Origin: Acidimicrobiaceae bacterium
GTDB lineage: Bacteria; Actinomycetota; Acidimicrobiia; Acidimicrobiales; UBA8190
Direction: 5' to 3'
DNA: 43,660 nt
Assembly: GCA_003151475.1 (NCBI GenBank)
Contig: PLXQ01000001.1
Coordinates: forward strand, 1-43,660
This document shows positions 1 through 8,605 of this stretch, in pieces; within the stretch, counting starts at the first letter, position 1, and each line of letters begins with the position of its first letter. The translations under genes and the position numbers were made by a program. The notes below the pieces were generated by a model, which was given only the letters and a program-made list of their open reading frames with translations, had not been told where the DNA came from and did no database searches.

Positions 1-175
1 GGTGCGTGGATCCCTTGAGACCGCCGTTCTTCACGACCGCTTTCACAGATGGCGCCCCGGCGGACGCCCCGGGAGACGCCTGGGCCTTCGCTCGGGGACT
101 GCCGTTGCACGCGGCCACGCCGGCACAGACGAGCACCATGATGGTGGCGCGAAAAACGGCGGACGCGCTGGGCAC
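1..175 (-). CDS. Putative lipoprotein, N-terminal part only (runs off the left edge)
   Basis: An open frame of 58 codons starts with GTG at 175 and leaves the window still open. The N-terminus is a short signal-like segment ending in VAAC, a good lipobox with the Cys at residue 22. It is followed by a low-complexity Ser/Ala/Gly/Pro linker (SPRAKAQASPGASAGAPS), as in many exported actinobacterial lipoproteins. An internal ATG at 139 is an alternative start but would shorten the signal too much. The gene diverges from the sugar kinase at 218, leaving about 42 bp between them. The function cannot be told because the mature domain lies outside the window. The signal peptide is short and lightly charged, so confidence is moderate. 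Confidence 0.45.
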   Translation of the reverse strand, partial: MPSASAVFRATIMVLVCAGVAACNGSPRAKAQASPGASAGAPSVKAVVKNGGLKGSTH

Positions 176-204
176 GGGCCACAGTCTGGCCCGTGGCGCG
201 ACGG

Positions 205-210
205 TAGGCT
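205..210 (+). promoter_or_regulatory. Putative leaderless -10 box before the FGGY kinase
   Basis: TAGGCT lies exactly 7 nt before the ATG at 218, and there is no Shine-Dalgarno sequence. That is the geometry expected when transcription starts at the A of the start codon. No convincing -35 box is visible. The same layout recurs at 8454, 9518 and 12177. Confidence 0.4.
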
Positions 211-217
211 GCCACCC

Positions 218-1837
218 ATGCCCGCCGACTCCGACAGGCGCGGCGGGGCTGGTGGCTCTTCCGCCGCCGACACCTTTGTGCTCGCCGTTGACCTGGGCAC
301 CGGTGGCCCCAAGGTCGCCCTCGTCTCGGCCACCGGACGGATCGCGGCGAGCGCCTTCGAGCCCGTCGGACTTCAGCTCCTTCCCGGGGGAGGAGCTGAA
401 CAGGACCCAGGCGCGTGGTGGAGCGCCATCGTCACCGCCACCAGGCGGATGATCTCCGACGGTGCAGTGCCTGTCGACAGCATCGTCGGTGTGGGCTGTA
501 CGGCCCAGTGGTCGGGCACTGTTGCCGCCGCCCAGGACGGCACCCCGTTGCGGCCGGCGGTGATCTGGATGGACTCGCGCGGAAGCCGCTCGATAAAGAA
601 GCAGACGAGCGGACTGGTAAACGTGCTCGGTTACGACATACGCAAGATTCAACGCTGGATCCGTCTGACCGGCGGCGCGCCCGGGCACTCGGGCAAGGAT
701 CCCCTGGCCCACATCCTGTGGATACGCGACAACGAACCCGATGTCTACGCCGCCACTTACAAGTTCCTCGAACCGGTGGACTGGCTCAACCAGCGGCTCT
801 CCGGTCGCTTCGCCGCGTCGCACGACTCGATCGTCGTGCACTGGGTGACCGACAACCGGCGCATCGGGGCCGTCGACTACGACTCGACCTTGCTGAAGAT
901 GGCCGGGCTCGAGCGTTCGAAACTGCCCGACCTGGTGCCGTCGGCCACGATCATGGGCCGGCTGAGCGCCGAAGCGGCGGACGAGTTGGGTCTCCCGGCC
1001 GGCCTGCCGGTGGCGACGGGCACCGGCGACGTCCACTCCGCCGCCGTCGGGTCGGGAGCGGTGGCCGACTTCGAAGCCCATCTTTACATCGGCACCTCAT
1101 CGTGGATCTCCTGCCACGTGCCGTTCAAGAAGACCGACGCCCTGCGCAACGTCGCCTCGATACCCGCGGCCCTGCCGGGCAAGTACTTGGTGGCCGACGA
1201 GCACGAGACGGCCGGGGCCTGTCTCACATTCCTCGTGAAGAGCGTGCTCTTCGGTGACGACGCCTTAGGTTCGCATGTTCCTGACGGAAACGTCTACGAA
1301 CTGCTCGATGAGGTGGCCGCCACGGTGGCTGCCGGCGCCAACGGCGCGCTCTTCACGCCGTGGCTGAACGGCGAACGCTCCCCCGTCGACGATCACACCA
1401 TCAGAGGGGGATTCCACAATCTCTCGCTGTCCACCACGCGTCCCGACCTGGTGCGGGCCGTCTACGAGGGCGTGGCTTTCAACACAAGGTGGTTGCTCGA
1501 GGCCGTCGAGCGTTTCGTGGGCTGCCGCCTCGACCCCCTGGCTTTCATCGGTGGGGGGGCCAACTCCGCCGTCTGGGCCCAGATTCATGCCGACGTCACC
1601 GGCCGGCGCATCCGCCAGGTGGTCGATCCCGTCCTGGCCAACGTCAGGGGCGCCGGGCTGCTCACGCTTCTGGCCCTTGGCCTGGTGAAGGTCCAGGACA
1701 TGGCGGCCATGGTCGACGTCCGGGCCACGTTCGAACCCGACCGGACTCAGGCCCGGGTCTACGACACGATCTATCCGGAGTTCGTCAACCTCTACAAGAG
1801 CACCAAGCAGATCCACAAACGTCTTAACCGCCACTGA
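218..1837 (+). CDS. FGGY-family carbohydrate kinase (xylulokinase-like)
   Basis: This 539-aa protein is of normal length for the FGGY family, which phosphorylates sugars or polyols with ATP in the cytoplasm. The N-terminal ATPase motif LAVDLGTGGPKVAL is near residue 20. VGVGCTAQWSG and AVIWMDSRG follow in the FGGY_N domain, and ATGTGDVHSAAVGSG and AFIGGGANSAVWAQIHADV mark FGGY_C. The ATG at 218 is chosen because homology begins about 20 residues later and the upstream part of the frame is not protein-like. The next gene, a PLP lyase, starts 27 nt downstream, so the two are probably cotranscribed. The substrate is not readable. Xylulose-type sugars are the default, but the neighbour raises the possibility of a hydroxylated amine or sugar-like alcohol. 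Confidence 0.85.
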   Translation: MPADSDRRGGAGGSSAADTFVLAVDLGTGGPKVALVSATGRIAASAFEPVGLQLLPGGGAEQDPGAWWSAIVTATRRMISDGAVPVDSIVGVGCTAQWSGTVAAAQDGTPLRPAVIWMDSRGSRSIKKQTSGLVNVLGYDIRKIQRWIRLTGGAPGHSGKDPLAHILWIRDNEPDVYAATYKFLEPVDWLNQRLSGRFAASHDSIVVHWVTDNRRIGAVDYDSTLLKMAGLERSKLPDLVPSATIMGRLSAEAADELGLPAGLPVATGTGDVHSAAVGSGAVADFEAHLYIGTSSWISCHVPFKKTDALRNVASIPAALPGKYLVADEHETAGACLTFLVKSVLFGDDALGSHVPDGNVYELLDEVAATVAAGANGALFTPWLNGERSPVDDHTIRGGFHNLSLSTTRPDLVRAVYEGVAFNTRWLLEAVERFVGCRLDPLAFIGGGANSAVWAQIHADVTGRRIRQVVDPVLANVRGAGLLTLLALGLVKVQDMAAMVDVRATFEPDRTQARVYDTIYPEFVNLYKSTKQIHKRLNRH

Positions 1838-1864
1838 CTCCCGTGATCACCGAGCAAGGAGCAC

Positions 1865-3277
1865 ATGATGGAATCATCGGACCTCGACTTTGTGGTCGAA
1901 ATTCTGGAGGCTGAGCTGCGCCCGTACCGCGACTCACACCAGACCTACCGCCAACTCCCCGCCACCGGGCGCCCCCGGGCGGAGATCCTGGCCGAGATGC
2001 GCGAGCTCGCCACCTTGGAAGAGCCGAAGTGGAGCGAGGGTTTCGCCTCAGGGGCGGTCTACCACGGCGGACCGGAGCACATCAGCTTCCTGAACGAGGT
2101 TTACGCCATCAACTCGCAGGCCAACCCTCTGCACCCCGAACTGTGGCCCAGCGCCGTCAAGTACGAGGCGGAGATCGTGGCCATGACCGGAGCCATGCTG
2201 GGCGGAGGCGAAGGCGGTGTCCCGAGCGTATGCGGCACGGTGTCGTCAGGCGGAACCGAGAGCATCCTCCTCGCCATGCGGACCTATCGCGACCGGGCGG
2301 CCGCCGAGCGGGGGATCTCCGATCCCGAGATGCTCGTCCCGCTGAGCGCGCACGCGGCGTTCGACAAAGCGGCGCAGTACTTCGGCATCCGGACCGTCGC
2401 TGTACCGCTCGGCCCCGACTGGCGCGCTGATGTCGAGGCCGCCCGTTCGCTCGTCACCGACAACACCATCGTCATCGTGGGATCGGCGCCCGGGTTTCCC
2501 CACGGCGTGATCGATCCCATCGAGGAGTTGTCTGAGTTGGCCCGCGCCCACGGGATCGGGTTCCACACCGACTGTTGCCTCGGCGGCTTCGTCCTGCCCT
2601 GGGCCGAGAAGCTCGGCTACCCGGTCCCGGGCTTCGACTTCCGGCTCCCCGGGGTGACCTCCATCTCGGCCGACACCCATAAGTTCGGATTCGCGGCCAA
2701 AGGCACGTCGGTCGTGCTCTACCGAGACCGTGACACCCGGCAATACCAGTACTACCGGTCGGCGACCTGGATGGGAGGGCTCTACTACTCGCCCACCTTC
2801 GCCGGGAGCCGGCCCGGTGCCATCTCGGCTGAGTGCTGGGCGGCCATGCTCGCCTTCGGCGAGGAGGGCTACCTGGTCGCCGCCAAAGCAATCCTCGAGA
2901 CCGGCGCGGTAATCCGTCGCGGCGTCGAGAGCATCCCGGAGCTGTACGTCCTCGGCGATCCGCTGTGGGTGATCGCCTTCGCCTCCGACGAGCTCGATGT
3001 CTATGCCGTCATGGATCAGATGTCGCAGCGGGGATGGAGCCTGAACGGCCTACAGCAACCGCCGGCCGCCCATATCTGCGTCACCCTGCGCCACTCGCAG
3101 CCGGGTATCGCCGATCGCTTCGTGGCCGACCTCACCTCATCGGTGGAGGCCGTGCGGGAGCTGCCCGGCACGCAGGGATCGATGGCTCCCATCTACGGCA
3201 TGACGGGGGCGGTGAACACCCGCGGGACCGTCGAGGAGCTGTTGGCCCGCTACGGCGATCTCCAGTTCAAGGCCTGA
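1865..3277 (+). CDS. PLP-dependent lyase/decarboxylase of the sphingosine-1-phosphate lyase family
   Basis: This 470-aa protein is a type II aspartate-aminotransferase-fold PLP enzyme of the group II decarboxylase superfamily. The motif [13 protein letters not shown] carries the Schiff-base lysine (about K273). [13 protein letters not shown], with the Asp that contacts the PLP nitrogen, and the downstream [20 protein letters not shown] are typical of S1P lyases and unlike GadB or aromatic decarboxylases. Family members split phosphorylated sphingoid bases into a long-chain aldehyde and phosphoethanolamine. Unlike eukaryotic S1P lyase there is no N-terminal membrane anchor. The start has AAGGAG 3 nt before an ATGATG pair. 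It sits directly behind the FGGY kinase, which invites a kinase-then-lyase reading, but the true substrate is unknown. Confidence 0.82.
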   Translation: MMESSDLDFVVEILEAELRPYRDSHQTYRQLPATGRPRAEILAEMRELATLEEPKWSEGFASGAVYHGGPEHISFLNEVYAINSQANPLHPELWPSAVKYEAEIVAMTGAMLGGGEGGVPSVCGTVSSGGTESILLAMRTYRDRAAAERGISDPEMLVPLSAHAAFDKAAQYFGIRTVAVPLGPDWRADVEAARSLVTDNTIVIVGSAPGFPHGVIDPIEELSELARAHGIGFHTDCCLGGFVLPWAEKLGYPVPGFDFRLPGVTSISADTHKFGFAAKGTSVVLYRDRDTRQYQYYRSATWMGGLYYSPTFAGSRPGAISAECWAAMLAFGEEGYLVAAKAILETGAVIRRGVESIPELYVLGDPLWVIAFASDELDVYAVMDQMSQRGWSLNGLQQPPAAHICVTLRHSQPGIADRFVADLTSSVEAVRELPGTQGSMAPIYGMTGAVNTRGTVEELLARYGDLQFKA

Positions 3278-3299
3278 GCCAGATGTCTCGAAGCGTCGG

Positions 3300-4658
3300 T
3301 CAGATGCGCTCGAAGTTACGCGACAGCTCCCAGTCGGTGACGACCTGGTTCGACCGGGCCCACTCCTGACGGGCGGTGTTGATGAGGTGGTAGTGGACGT
3401 CGTCTCCGAAGGCGGCGGCGGCGATGGTGCTCGTCTCCAGCTCGCCGATGGCCTCGACCAAGGTGGAGGGGATGCGTGTCACATCGGCCGCTTTGTAGGC
3501 GTTGCCCTCATAGGGGGGCGGGAGCTCGAGCTCGTGCTGCACACCCCAGAGTCCGGCGGCGATGATGGCCGCCAGGCCCAGATAGGGGTTTGCGTCGGCT
3601 CCAGGTACCCGGCACTCCACCCGACAGCCTTCGCCGCGTCCCACGACCCGAAATCCGCAGGTGCGGTTGTCCATGCCCCAGACGACCGCCGTCGGCGCCC
3701 ACGATCCGGGCATATAGCGCCGGTAGGAGTTGATGTAGGGCGCCCACATCCAGGTGAGTTGCCGGGCGCCTTGGAGCAGCCCGGCCACGAATTGCCGACC
3801 CACCTCTGACAGCGCGGCCGGATCGGCGGCGTCGGCCATCAAAGGCGCGCCGGTAGCCATGTCCCACATGCTGGCGTGGATGTGGCAGGACGACCCCACC
3901 TCGGCCATCGACCACTTGGCCATGAAGGTGGCCGCCCGTCCGCACTGGTCGGCGATTTCCTTGACGCCGTTTTTGAACACGAGGTGGCGATCGGCCACCT
4001 CGAGGGCCCGGCCGTAGGTGACGTTGATCTCGTGCTGGCCGCGACCAGCTTCGCCCTTGGAGAATTCAATGGGCACGCCGGCGGCGAGCATCTCGTTGCG
4101 GATCCGGCGGATGACATATTCCTCGCGCGACGTCTGGAGAAGCTGGTAGTCCTCGATGGTGGAGGTGTGCGGATGCATGTCGCGCCAACCCTTGGCCGCC
4201 GCCTCCTCGAAGGATTCGCGGAAGAGGAAGAACTCGAGCTCGGTGGCGCATTTGATGTCGAAACCGGCTGCTGCGGCGCGCTTGATCTGGCGAACCAGGA
4301 CTTGGCGGGGCGATACCTCGACGGGGGAGCCGTCGGTGCCGGTCAGGTCGCAGACCACCATGGCCGTGCCCTCGAGCCAGGGCAACAGGCGAAGCGTCGA
4401 CATGTCGGGAAGCGCCACCATGTCGCCGTAACCTCCGTCCCAGTTGGCGAACCGGTAGCCGGGGAGCGGCTCCATATCGACATCGAGGGCGAGGAGGTAG
4501 TCACACGCCTCGATGCCATGTTCAAGAACATGCTCGAGAAAGAACGGGGCTGTGACCCGCTTGCCCACGGGGCGACCCTGCATGTCGGGAAAGCAGACGA
4601 CAACGGTGTCGATGGACCCGTCGGCGATCATTTGCCGCAGCGCGGCTTCGGAGAGCAT
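3300..4658 (-). CDS. Glutamine-synthetase-like gamma-glutamyl-amine ligase
   Basis: This 452-aa GS-family protein starts with the beta-grasp domain (FPDMQGRPVGKRV). It carries the catalytic-domain metal and ATP signatures: ELEFFLFRE, EVGSSCHIHASMWD, the GMDNRTCGFRV region that replaces the usual GENR-type loop, and RVECRVPGADANPYLGL. The altered loop and context point to the PuuA/IpuC/GlnT branch, which joins glutamate to an amine using ATP, rather than to nitrogen-assimilating GlnA. ATG 4658 fits the family N-terminus. GTG 4718 would add 20 unlikely residues, and neither has a clear ribosome site. It lies downstream of the SDR gene on the same strand and is convergent with the PLP lyase. A gamma-glutamyl hydrolase and an aldehyde dehydrogenase sit just beyond the SDR gene, which supports an amine-catabolic role. 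Confidence 0.82.
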   Translation of the reverse strand: MLSEAALRQMIADGSIDTVVVCFPDMQGRPVGKRVTAPFFLEHVLEHGIEACDYLLALDVDMEPLPGYRFANWDGGYGDMVALPDMSTLRLLPWLEGTAMVVCDLTGTDGSPVEVSPRQVLVRQIKRAAAAGFDIKCATELEFFLFRESFEEAAAKGWRDMHPHTSTIEDYQLLQTSREEYVIRRIRNEMLAAGVPIEFSKGEAGRGQHEINVTYGRALEVADRHLVFKNGVKEIADQCGRAATFMAKWSMAEVGSSCHIHASMWDMATGAPLMADAADPAALSEVGRQFVAGLLQGARQLTWMWAPYINSYRRYMPGSWAPTAVVWGMDNRTCGFRVVGRGEGCRVECRVPGADANPYLGLAAIIAAGLWGVQHELELPPPYEGNAYKAADVTRIPSTLVEAIGELETSTIAAAAFGDDVHYHLINTARQEWARSNQVVTDWELSRNFERI

Positions 4659-4757
4659 CCACGCACGATTGCACGGGCCGGGGGTGCCGTCCAGCATGCC
4701 GGGGCGCCCATGCGCCACCGGCGGCGAAAGGCGGCGCGACCGTTCGGAGGCTTTGAG

Positions 4758-5561
4758 CTACTCGGGCGTGACGTAGGCGGCGGTGATGCCACCGTCGACG
4801 ACCAGAGCGGAGCCGGTCATGAAAGACGAGTCATCGGACGCCAGGAACAACGCGGCCCGGGCGATCTCCTCGGGACGACCGAGCCGTCCCATAGGGATGT
4901 GTACCAGCCGCCTCTGTCGGCGCACGGGATCGGCCAGCAGCTCGGCCAGCAACGGTGTGTCGATCGGCCCGGGGCAGATGGAGTTGGCCCGGATACCCGA
5001 TCGGGCGTATTCGACGGCCAGCTCGCGGGTGAAGGCGAGGACACCGCCCTTCGAGGCCGTGTATGCCACCTGAGCGGTGGCCGCGCCCATCAGAGCGACG
5101 AAGGAGGCCACATTCACGATGGAACCACCGCCGGAATCGACCATGGCCGGAACGGCGGCGCGGCAGCCGAGCCAGACGCCTTTCAGGTTGACCTGCATCA
5201 CCCGGTCCCACGTCGACGGCGGTGTTTCCAGGACACCCCCGTCGTCAGCGGGAAAGATGCCGGCGTTGTTGAACAGGACGTGCAGGGCACCGAAGGTGTC
5301 CACCGCCGTGGCGACCATCTCGGCCACCTGTCCCTCGTCGGCCACGTCGACGGTGACGGCTGTTGCTCGACCACCGGCCGAGGTGATGGCCGTCACAGTG
5401 TCCCGAGCCGCATCGGCCACCACGTCGGCCACCACCACGTCCGCCCCCTCGGCGGCGAACAGTTCGGCCGCCACCCGACCGATGCCGCTGCCCGCTCCCG
5501 TGATCAGTGCCACCTTGCCCGCAAGCCGTTGTGCCATCTGGGCGACACTATCCGCGGCCAT
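4758..5561 (-). CDS. Short-chain dehydrogenase/reductase (SDR)
   Basis: This 267-aa classical SDR has the Rossmann motif LITGAGSGIGR, the NNAG strand, the catalytic Ser in the VNVASFVALMG segment, and the Y-x3-K pair in YTASKGG. The C-terminal substrate loop is short and ends in the usual VDGG. It oxidises an alcohol or reduces a carbonyl with NAD(P)H, and specificity cannot be read. The start at 5561 is set by GGAAGGGA 5 nt upstream on the minus strand. Upstream codons in this frame lack protein character. The gene precedes the GS-like ligase by about 40-100 nt depending on that start, and diverges from the PuuD-like gene, so a shared control region of about 90 bp at 5562-5652 is likely. Confidence 0.88.
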   Translation of the reverse strand: MAADSVAQMAQRLAGKVALITGAGSGIGRVAAELFAAEGADVVVADVVADAARDTVTAITSAGGRATAVTVDVADEGQVAEMVATAVDTFGALHVLFNNAGIFPADDGGVLETPPSTWDRVMQVNLKGVWLGCRAAVPAMVDSGGGSIVNVASFVALMGAATAQVAYTASKGGVLAFTRELAVEYARSGIRANSICPGPIDTPLLAELLADPVRRQRRLVHIPMGRLGRPEEIARAALFLASDDSSFMTGSALVVDGGITAAYVTPE

Positions 5562-5652
5562 AGGTCCCTTCCGGCGACAGAGGTTCCCCGATATCGTTTC
5601 CCCGCCACCGTCTCTTCCGCCGACCCAGGGATGCGGTGCGATACTGAGCGAC

Positions 5653-6372
5653 ATGTTGCAGGGCACGACGCCTCTGGTCGGTGTCACGACGTACAGGCAG
5701 GAGGCGGTCTGGGGGCCGTGGCGACGATCGGCCGCGTTGCTCCCCGTCTCCTACGTCGACTGCGTGGCGGCCGTCGGCGGGCGCCCGCTGTTGCTGCCCC
5801 CGAGTGAGGGTCCGGGCGCCACGGACTCGTCGGCCGTTGACGTGGTCGCCGTGCTCGACGCTCTCGTCCTGGTGGGCGGCGGGGACGTCGACCCCGCCTG
5901 TTACGGCGCACATTCCCATCCGGCCACGTCAGGGGTGAACCGCCAACGCGACGACAGCGAATTGGCCCTTCTCGCCGCTGCGCTCGCCGCTCGGCTACCG
6001 GTGCTGGCCATCTGTCGGGGGCTCCAGCTGTTGAACGTCCTTCTCGGTGGCACCCTGCTCCAACATGTCCCCGACGTCGTCGGCCACAGAGGTCACCAAC
6101 CTGAAGCCGGCCGTTTCGCTCCTATCGATGTCACCATCGAGGCGGCCTCGCTGCTGTCGAAGGCCATGGGCGAGTCGGCCACCGTCCAGTGTTCGCACCA
6201 CCAAGCCATCGACCGCTTGGCTGACGGCCTGGTCGTCACCGCCCGTTCCCCCGACGGCCTCATCGAAGCGGTCGAGCTCCCCACGGCGCCGTTCGTCGTC
6301 GGTGTGCAGTGGCACCCGGAGCAGGACGGTGACCTCCGGGTCTTCGATGCGCTTCTCGGCGCCGTCGTGTGA
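5653..6372 (+). CDS. puuD: Class I glutamine-amidotransferase-type gamma-glutamyl hydrolase (PuuD-like)
   Basis: This 239-aa peptidase C26 protein has the nucleophile in AICRGLQLLNVLLGG (C121) and the His-Glu pair in GVQWHPEQD (H221, E223). The early motif LVGGGDVDPACYG is typical of gamma-glutamyl-gamma-aminobutyrate hydrolases. In the E. coli Puu pathway this enzyme releases GABA and glutamate after oxidation of gamma-glutamyl-putrescine. The ATG at 5653 is where homology starts. A GATACT box lies 7 nt upstream, so the message may be leaderless. The stop codon overlaps a GTGA that could start the following aldehyde dehydrogenase. Together with the GS-like ligase this makes the gamma-glutamylation route the best reading. 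The puuD symbol is by similarity only. Confidence 0.82.
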   Translation: MLQGTTPLVGVTTYRQEAVWGPWRRSAALLPVSYVDCVAAVGGRPLLLPPSEGPGATDSSAVDVVAVLDALVLVGGGDVDPACYGAHSHPATSGVNRQRDDSELALLAAALAARLPVLAICRGLQLLNVLLGGTLLQHVPDVVGHRGHQPEAGRFAPIDVTIEAASLLSKAMGESATVQCSHHQAIDRLADGLVVTARSPDGLIEAVELPTAPFVVGVQWHPEQDGDLRVFDALLGAVV

Positions 6373-6407
6373 CGAGGGCCCGATCCGGTCCATGGTTGAC
6401 TGCAGGG

Positions 6408-7793
6408 ATGCCGACGTCTGACTCCACCTTGACCGTGGTGAACCCTGCGACCGAGATGGCGGTGGCGGACGTGGAGCGCCAGGGAACCGACGAGGCCGAC
6501 GCCATCGTCCAACGGGCTGCCTCCGCCTTTCCCTCCTGGCGGGACATCTCGGCCTCGGACCGGGCCCGGCTCCTGCGCCGCTTCGCTGTCCAAGTCGAAG
6601 AGCACGTCGAGGAGTTGGCCCTGCTCGAGACCCGCAACGTGGGCAAGCCCATCGCCGACAGCCGGGGCGAGGTGGCCATGGTGGCCGACGTTCTGCACTT
6701 CTACGCCGGTGCCGTCGACAAGCACCGCGGTGCCACCATCCCGGTGACAGGGGGCGTGGACCTGACTCTGCACGAGCCCCTCGGCGTGGTTCTGGCCATC
6801 GTGCCCTGGAATTTCCCGCTGGCTATCACCTCGTGGAAGGTGGGTCCCGCCCTGGCTTGTGGGAACACCGTCGTCGTGAAGCCGGCGCAATTGACGCCGC
6901 TCACCGCGCTGCGGTTCGCCGAGCTCGCCCTCGACGCCGGCATACCCGAAGGTGTCCTCCAGGTGGTGGTGGGTCCGGGGTCGTCGGTGGGATCCTTCCT
7001 CGTCGAGCATCCGTCGGTGGCCAAGGTGGCTTTCACCGGCTCCACCGAGGCCGGTCGAGACGTCATGGCCCGTGCGGCGGGAACCATCAAGCGGGTCACG
7101 CTCGAGTTGGGCGGGAAATCGGCCAATATCGTCTTCGCCGATGCCGATCTCGAGCGGGCGGCCGCCAGCGCCCCCTCGGCCGTGTTCGGAAACGCCGGCC
7201 AGGACTGCTGTGCCCGCAGCCGGATCCTCGTCGAACGCTCCGCCTTTGACCGGTTCCTGGACCTGTTCATCGCCGCCACCGATTCTGTGGTCATCGGGGA
7301 CCCCGAGGACCCCGCCACCGAGATGGGTCCCCTCGTCTCCGAGGGCCACCGGGCCGACGTCTCGTCTTTTCTGGAGCCGTCGGCCGACGAGGTCCCCGTC
7401 GCCTACCGCGGGCCGCAGCGCTCCGGTCCGGGTTGGTGGTTCGCCCCCACGGTGGTGGCCCCGGTCGCCCCGGGAACGCGTCTGTGGCGTGACGAGGTCT
7501 TCGGCCCCGTGGTGGCCGTCACCCCTTTCGACGACGAGGAACAGGCCGTCTCGCTGGCCAACGACACCGCCTACGGGCTGTCGGGATCCGTCTGGACCCG
7601 CGACGGCGCCCGTGCTCTGCGGACGGTCCAGGCGGTGAACGCCGGAGTGTTGTCGGTGAACTCGAACACCTCCGTGCGGGTCAATACTCCCTTCGGGGGG
7701 ATGAAGCAGTCCGGCTTCGGCCGCGAGCTCGGACTGGAAGCGCTCGATTCGTACTCCGACATCAAGAACATCTTTCTCTCCACCGAGAGCTGA
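6408..7793 (+). CDS. NAD(P)-dependent aldehyde dehydrogenase (PuuC/gamma-aminobutyraldehyde type)
   Basis: This 461-aa ALDH has the cofactor-fold motif VPWNFPLAITSWKVGPAL, the general base in VTLELGGKSAN and the catalytic thiol in NAGQDCCARSR (C267 in the GQxC position). It also has the C-terminal motif PFGGMKQSGFGRELG. It oxidises an aldehyde to an acid in the cytoplasm. A GTG at 6369 overlapping the puuD stop would add 13 residues (translational coupling), but ATG 6408, with GCAGGG nearby, fits the usual N-terminus better. Operon position after the gamma-glutamyl hydrolase suggests an aminoaldehyde or gamma-glutamyl-aminoaldehyde substrate. General ALDH activity is certain, specificity is inference. 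Confidence 0.85.
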   Translation: MPTSDSTLTVVNPATEMAVADVERQGTDEADAIVQRAASAFPSWRDISASDRARLLRRFAVQVEEHVEELALLETRNVGKPIADSRGEVAMVADVLHFYAGAVDKHRGATIPVTGGVDLTLHEPLGVVLAIVPWNFPLAITSWKVGPALACGNTVVVKPAQLTPLTALRFAELALDAGIPEGVLQVVVGPGSSVGSFLVEHPSVAKVAFTGSTEAGRDVMARAAGTIKRVTLELGGKSANIVFADADLERAAASAPSAVFGNAGQDCCARSRILVERSAFDRFLDLFIAATDSVVIGDPEDPATEMGPLVSEGHRADVSSFLEPSADEVPVAYRGPQRSGPGWWFAPTVVAPVAPGTRLWRDEVFGPVVAVTPFDDEEQAVSLANDTAYGLSGSVWTRDGARALRTVQAVNAGVLSVNSNTSVRVNTPFGGMKQSGFGRELGLEALDSYSDIKNIFLSTES

Positions 7794-7798
7794 CGGCC

Positions 7799-8470
7799 GT
7801 GAGCGACCTTCTGATCCGTCCCTACCAACCATCTGATCGCGCCCGGGTCCGTCACATCTGCTTCGTCACCGGTTATATCGGAGAGCCGGTCGAGTGGCAG
7901 TGGCGAGATGCCGAGAGCTTCTCCAACATCTTCACCGGCTACTACACCGATGCCGAACCCGAGTCCGCCCTGGTCGCCGAGATCGATGGCGAGGTCAGGG
8001 GCTACCTCCTCGGTTGCATCGACAGCAGCAAAGCCTGGAATCCGGGAACCGTCGTCGGCCGTCAGATCACCCGGCGGGGGATTGCCTTGCGGCCCGGGAC
8101 GGCCCCGTTCGTCTGGAGGGCGCTCGGTGACGTGGTGGTCGATGCGGCGCACAAGCGTCTTCCTGCCGCCGCCTTCTCGGATCCCCGCTGGCCCGCCCAT
8201 CTCCACATTGATCTCCTGCGCGACGCCAGGGGACGCGGCGTCGGAGCGGCGCTGATCCGGAGATGGCTCGATACCCTGCGCCAAGCGGGCGTGGCGGGCT
8301 GCTATCTCGAGACGGTGGCCGAGAACACCGGTGCCGTCGCCTTTTTCGAAGCGATGGGCTTCGAGAAACGGAAAAAACCCATTCCCGCTCCCGGTCTTCG
8401 GTCGCCGGCGGGGGCACGCCATCACGTGCAATTGATGGTCCAGTCACTCCAGGTAGGGTCTGGCTCGTGA
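7799..8470 (+). CDS. GNAT-family N-acetyltransferase
   Basis: This 223-aa protein has the GNAT fold. The acetyl-CoA binding strand-loop is LLRDARGRGVGAALIRRWLD (R-x2-G-x-G/A pattern, near residues 139-158). The terminal substrate-site strand CYLETVAENTGAVAFFEAMGFEKR follows. The N-terminal half (IRPYQPSDRARVRHICFVTG) is close to the group often annotated as GNAT acetyltransferases with an extended helical arm. The GTG start at 7799 follows the ALDH stop by 5 nt, so it is cotranscribed. It could acetylate an amine in the same pathway, but no substrate can be inferred from sequence. Confidence 0.8.
   Translation: MSDLLIRPYQPSDRARVRHICFVTGYIGEPVEWQWRDAESFSNIFTGYYTDAEPESALVAEIDGEVRGYLLGCIDSSKAWNPGTVVGRQITRRGIALRPGTAPFVWRALGDVVVDAAHKRLPAAAFSDPRWPAHLHIDLLRDARGRGVGAALIRRWLDTLRQAGVAGCYLETVAENTGAVAFFEAMGFEKRKKPIPAPGLRSPAGARHHVQLMVQSLQVGSGS
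8454..8459 (+). promoter_or_regulatory. Putative leaderless -10 box before the 39-aa peptide
   Basis: TAGGGT ends 7 nt before the GTG at 8467, inside the 3' end of the GNAT gene, and no ribosome site is present. This suggests that the small gene is transcribed on its own without a leader. No good -35 box is visible. Confidence 0.4.
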
Positions 8471-8586
8471 CCAGTCGTAAGAAGCTCGTGAAGCCCGCTC
8501 TGGCGGGAGTAGGTCTGCTCGGCACCATCGCCAGCATCTGGTGGTTCGCCCTCAAGCCCCGGCGCAACCGCGCCAAAGAGGGCTAG
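8467..8586 (+). CDS. 39-aa single-pass membrane peptide, unknown function
   Basis: The GTG start overlaps the GNAT stop in a GTGA. The product is 39 residues: a positively charged N-terminus (TSRKKLVK), a hydrophobic stretch ending in IASIWWFAL, and a basic tail (KPRRNRAKEG). Charges on both sides leave topology ambiguous. Coding is supported by the overlap, by GC-rich third positions, and by the -10 box 7 nt upstream. No family is recognised. It may be a small membrane-bound accessory peptide. Confidence 0.55.
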   Translation: MTSRKKLVKPALAGVGLLGTIASIWWFALKPRRNRAKEG

Positions 8587-8605
8587 AGAAGACGAACCCC
8601 GGCCA

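Noticed and set aside
2..217. N-terminal extension of the FGGY kinase frame to the left edge
   Set aside because: The residues are Arg/Gly-rich and not family-like. A leaderless -10 box precedes ATG 218, and a lipoprotein frame uses the other strand.
3876..5807. 643-codon open frame on the plus strand
   Set aside because: It is antisense to the GS-like and SDR genes, which have clear catalytic motifs. The long frame arises from high GC.
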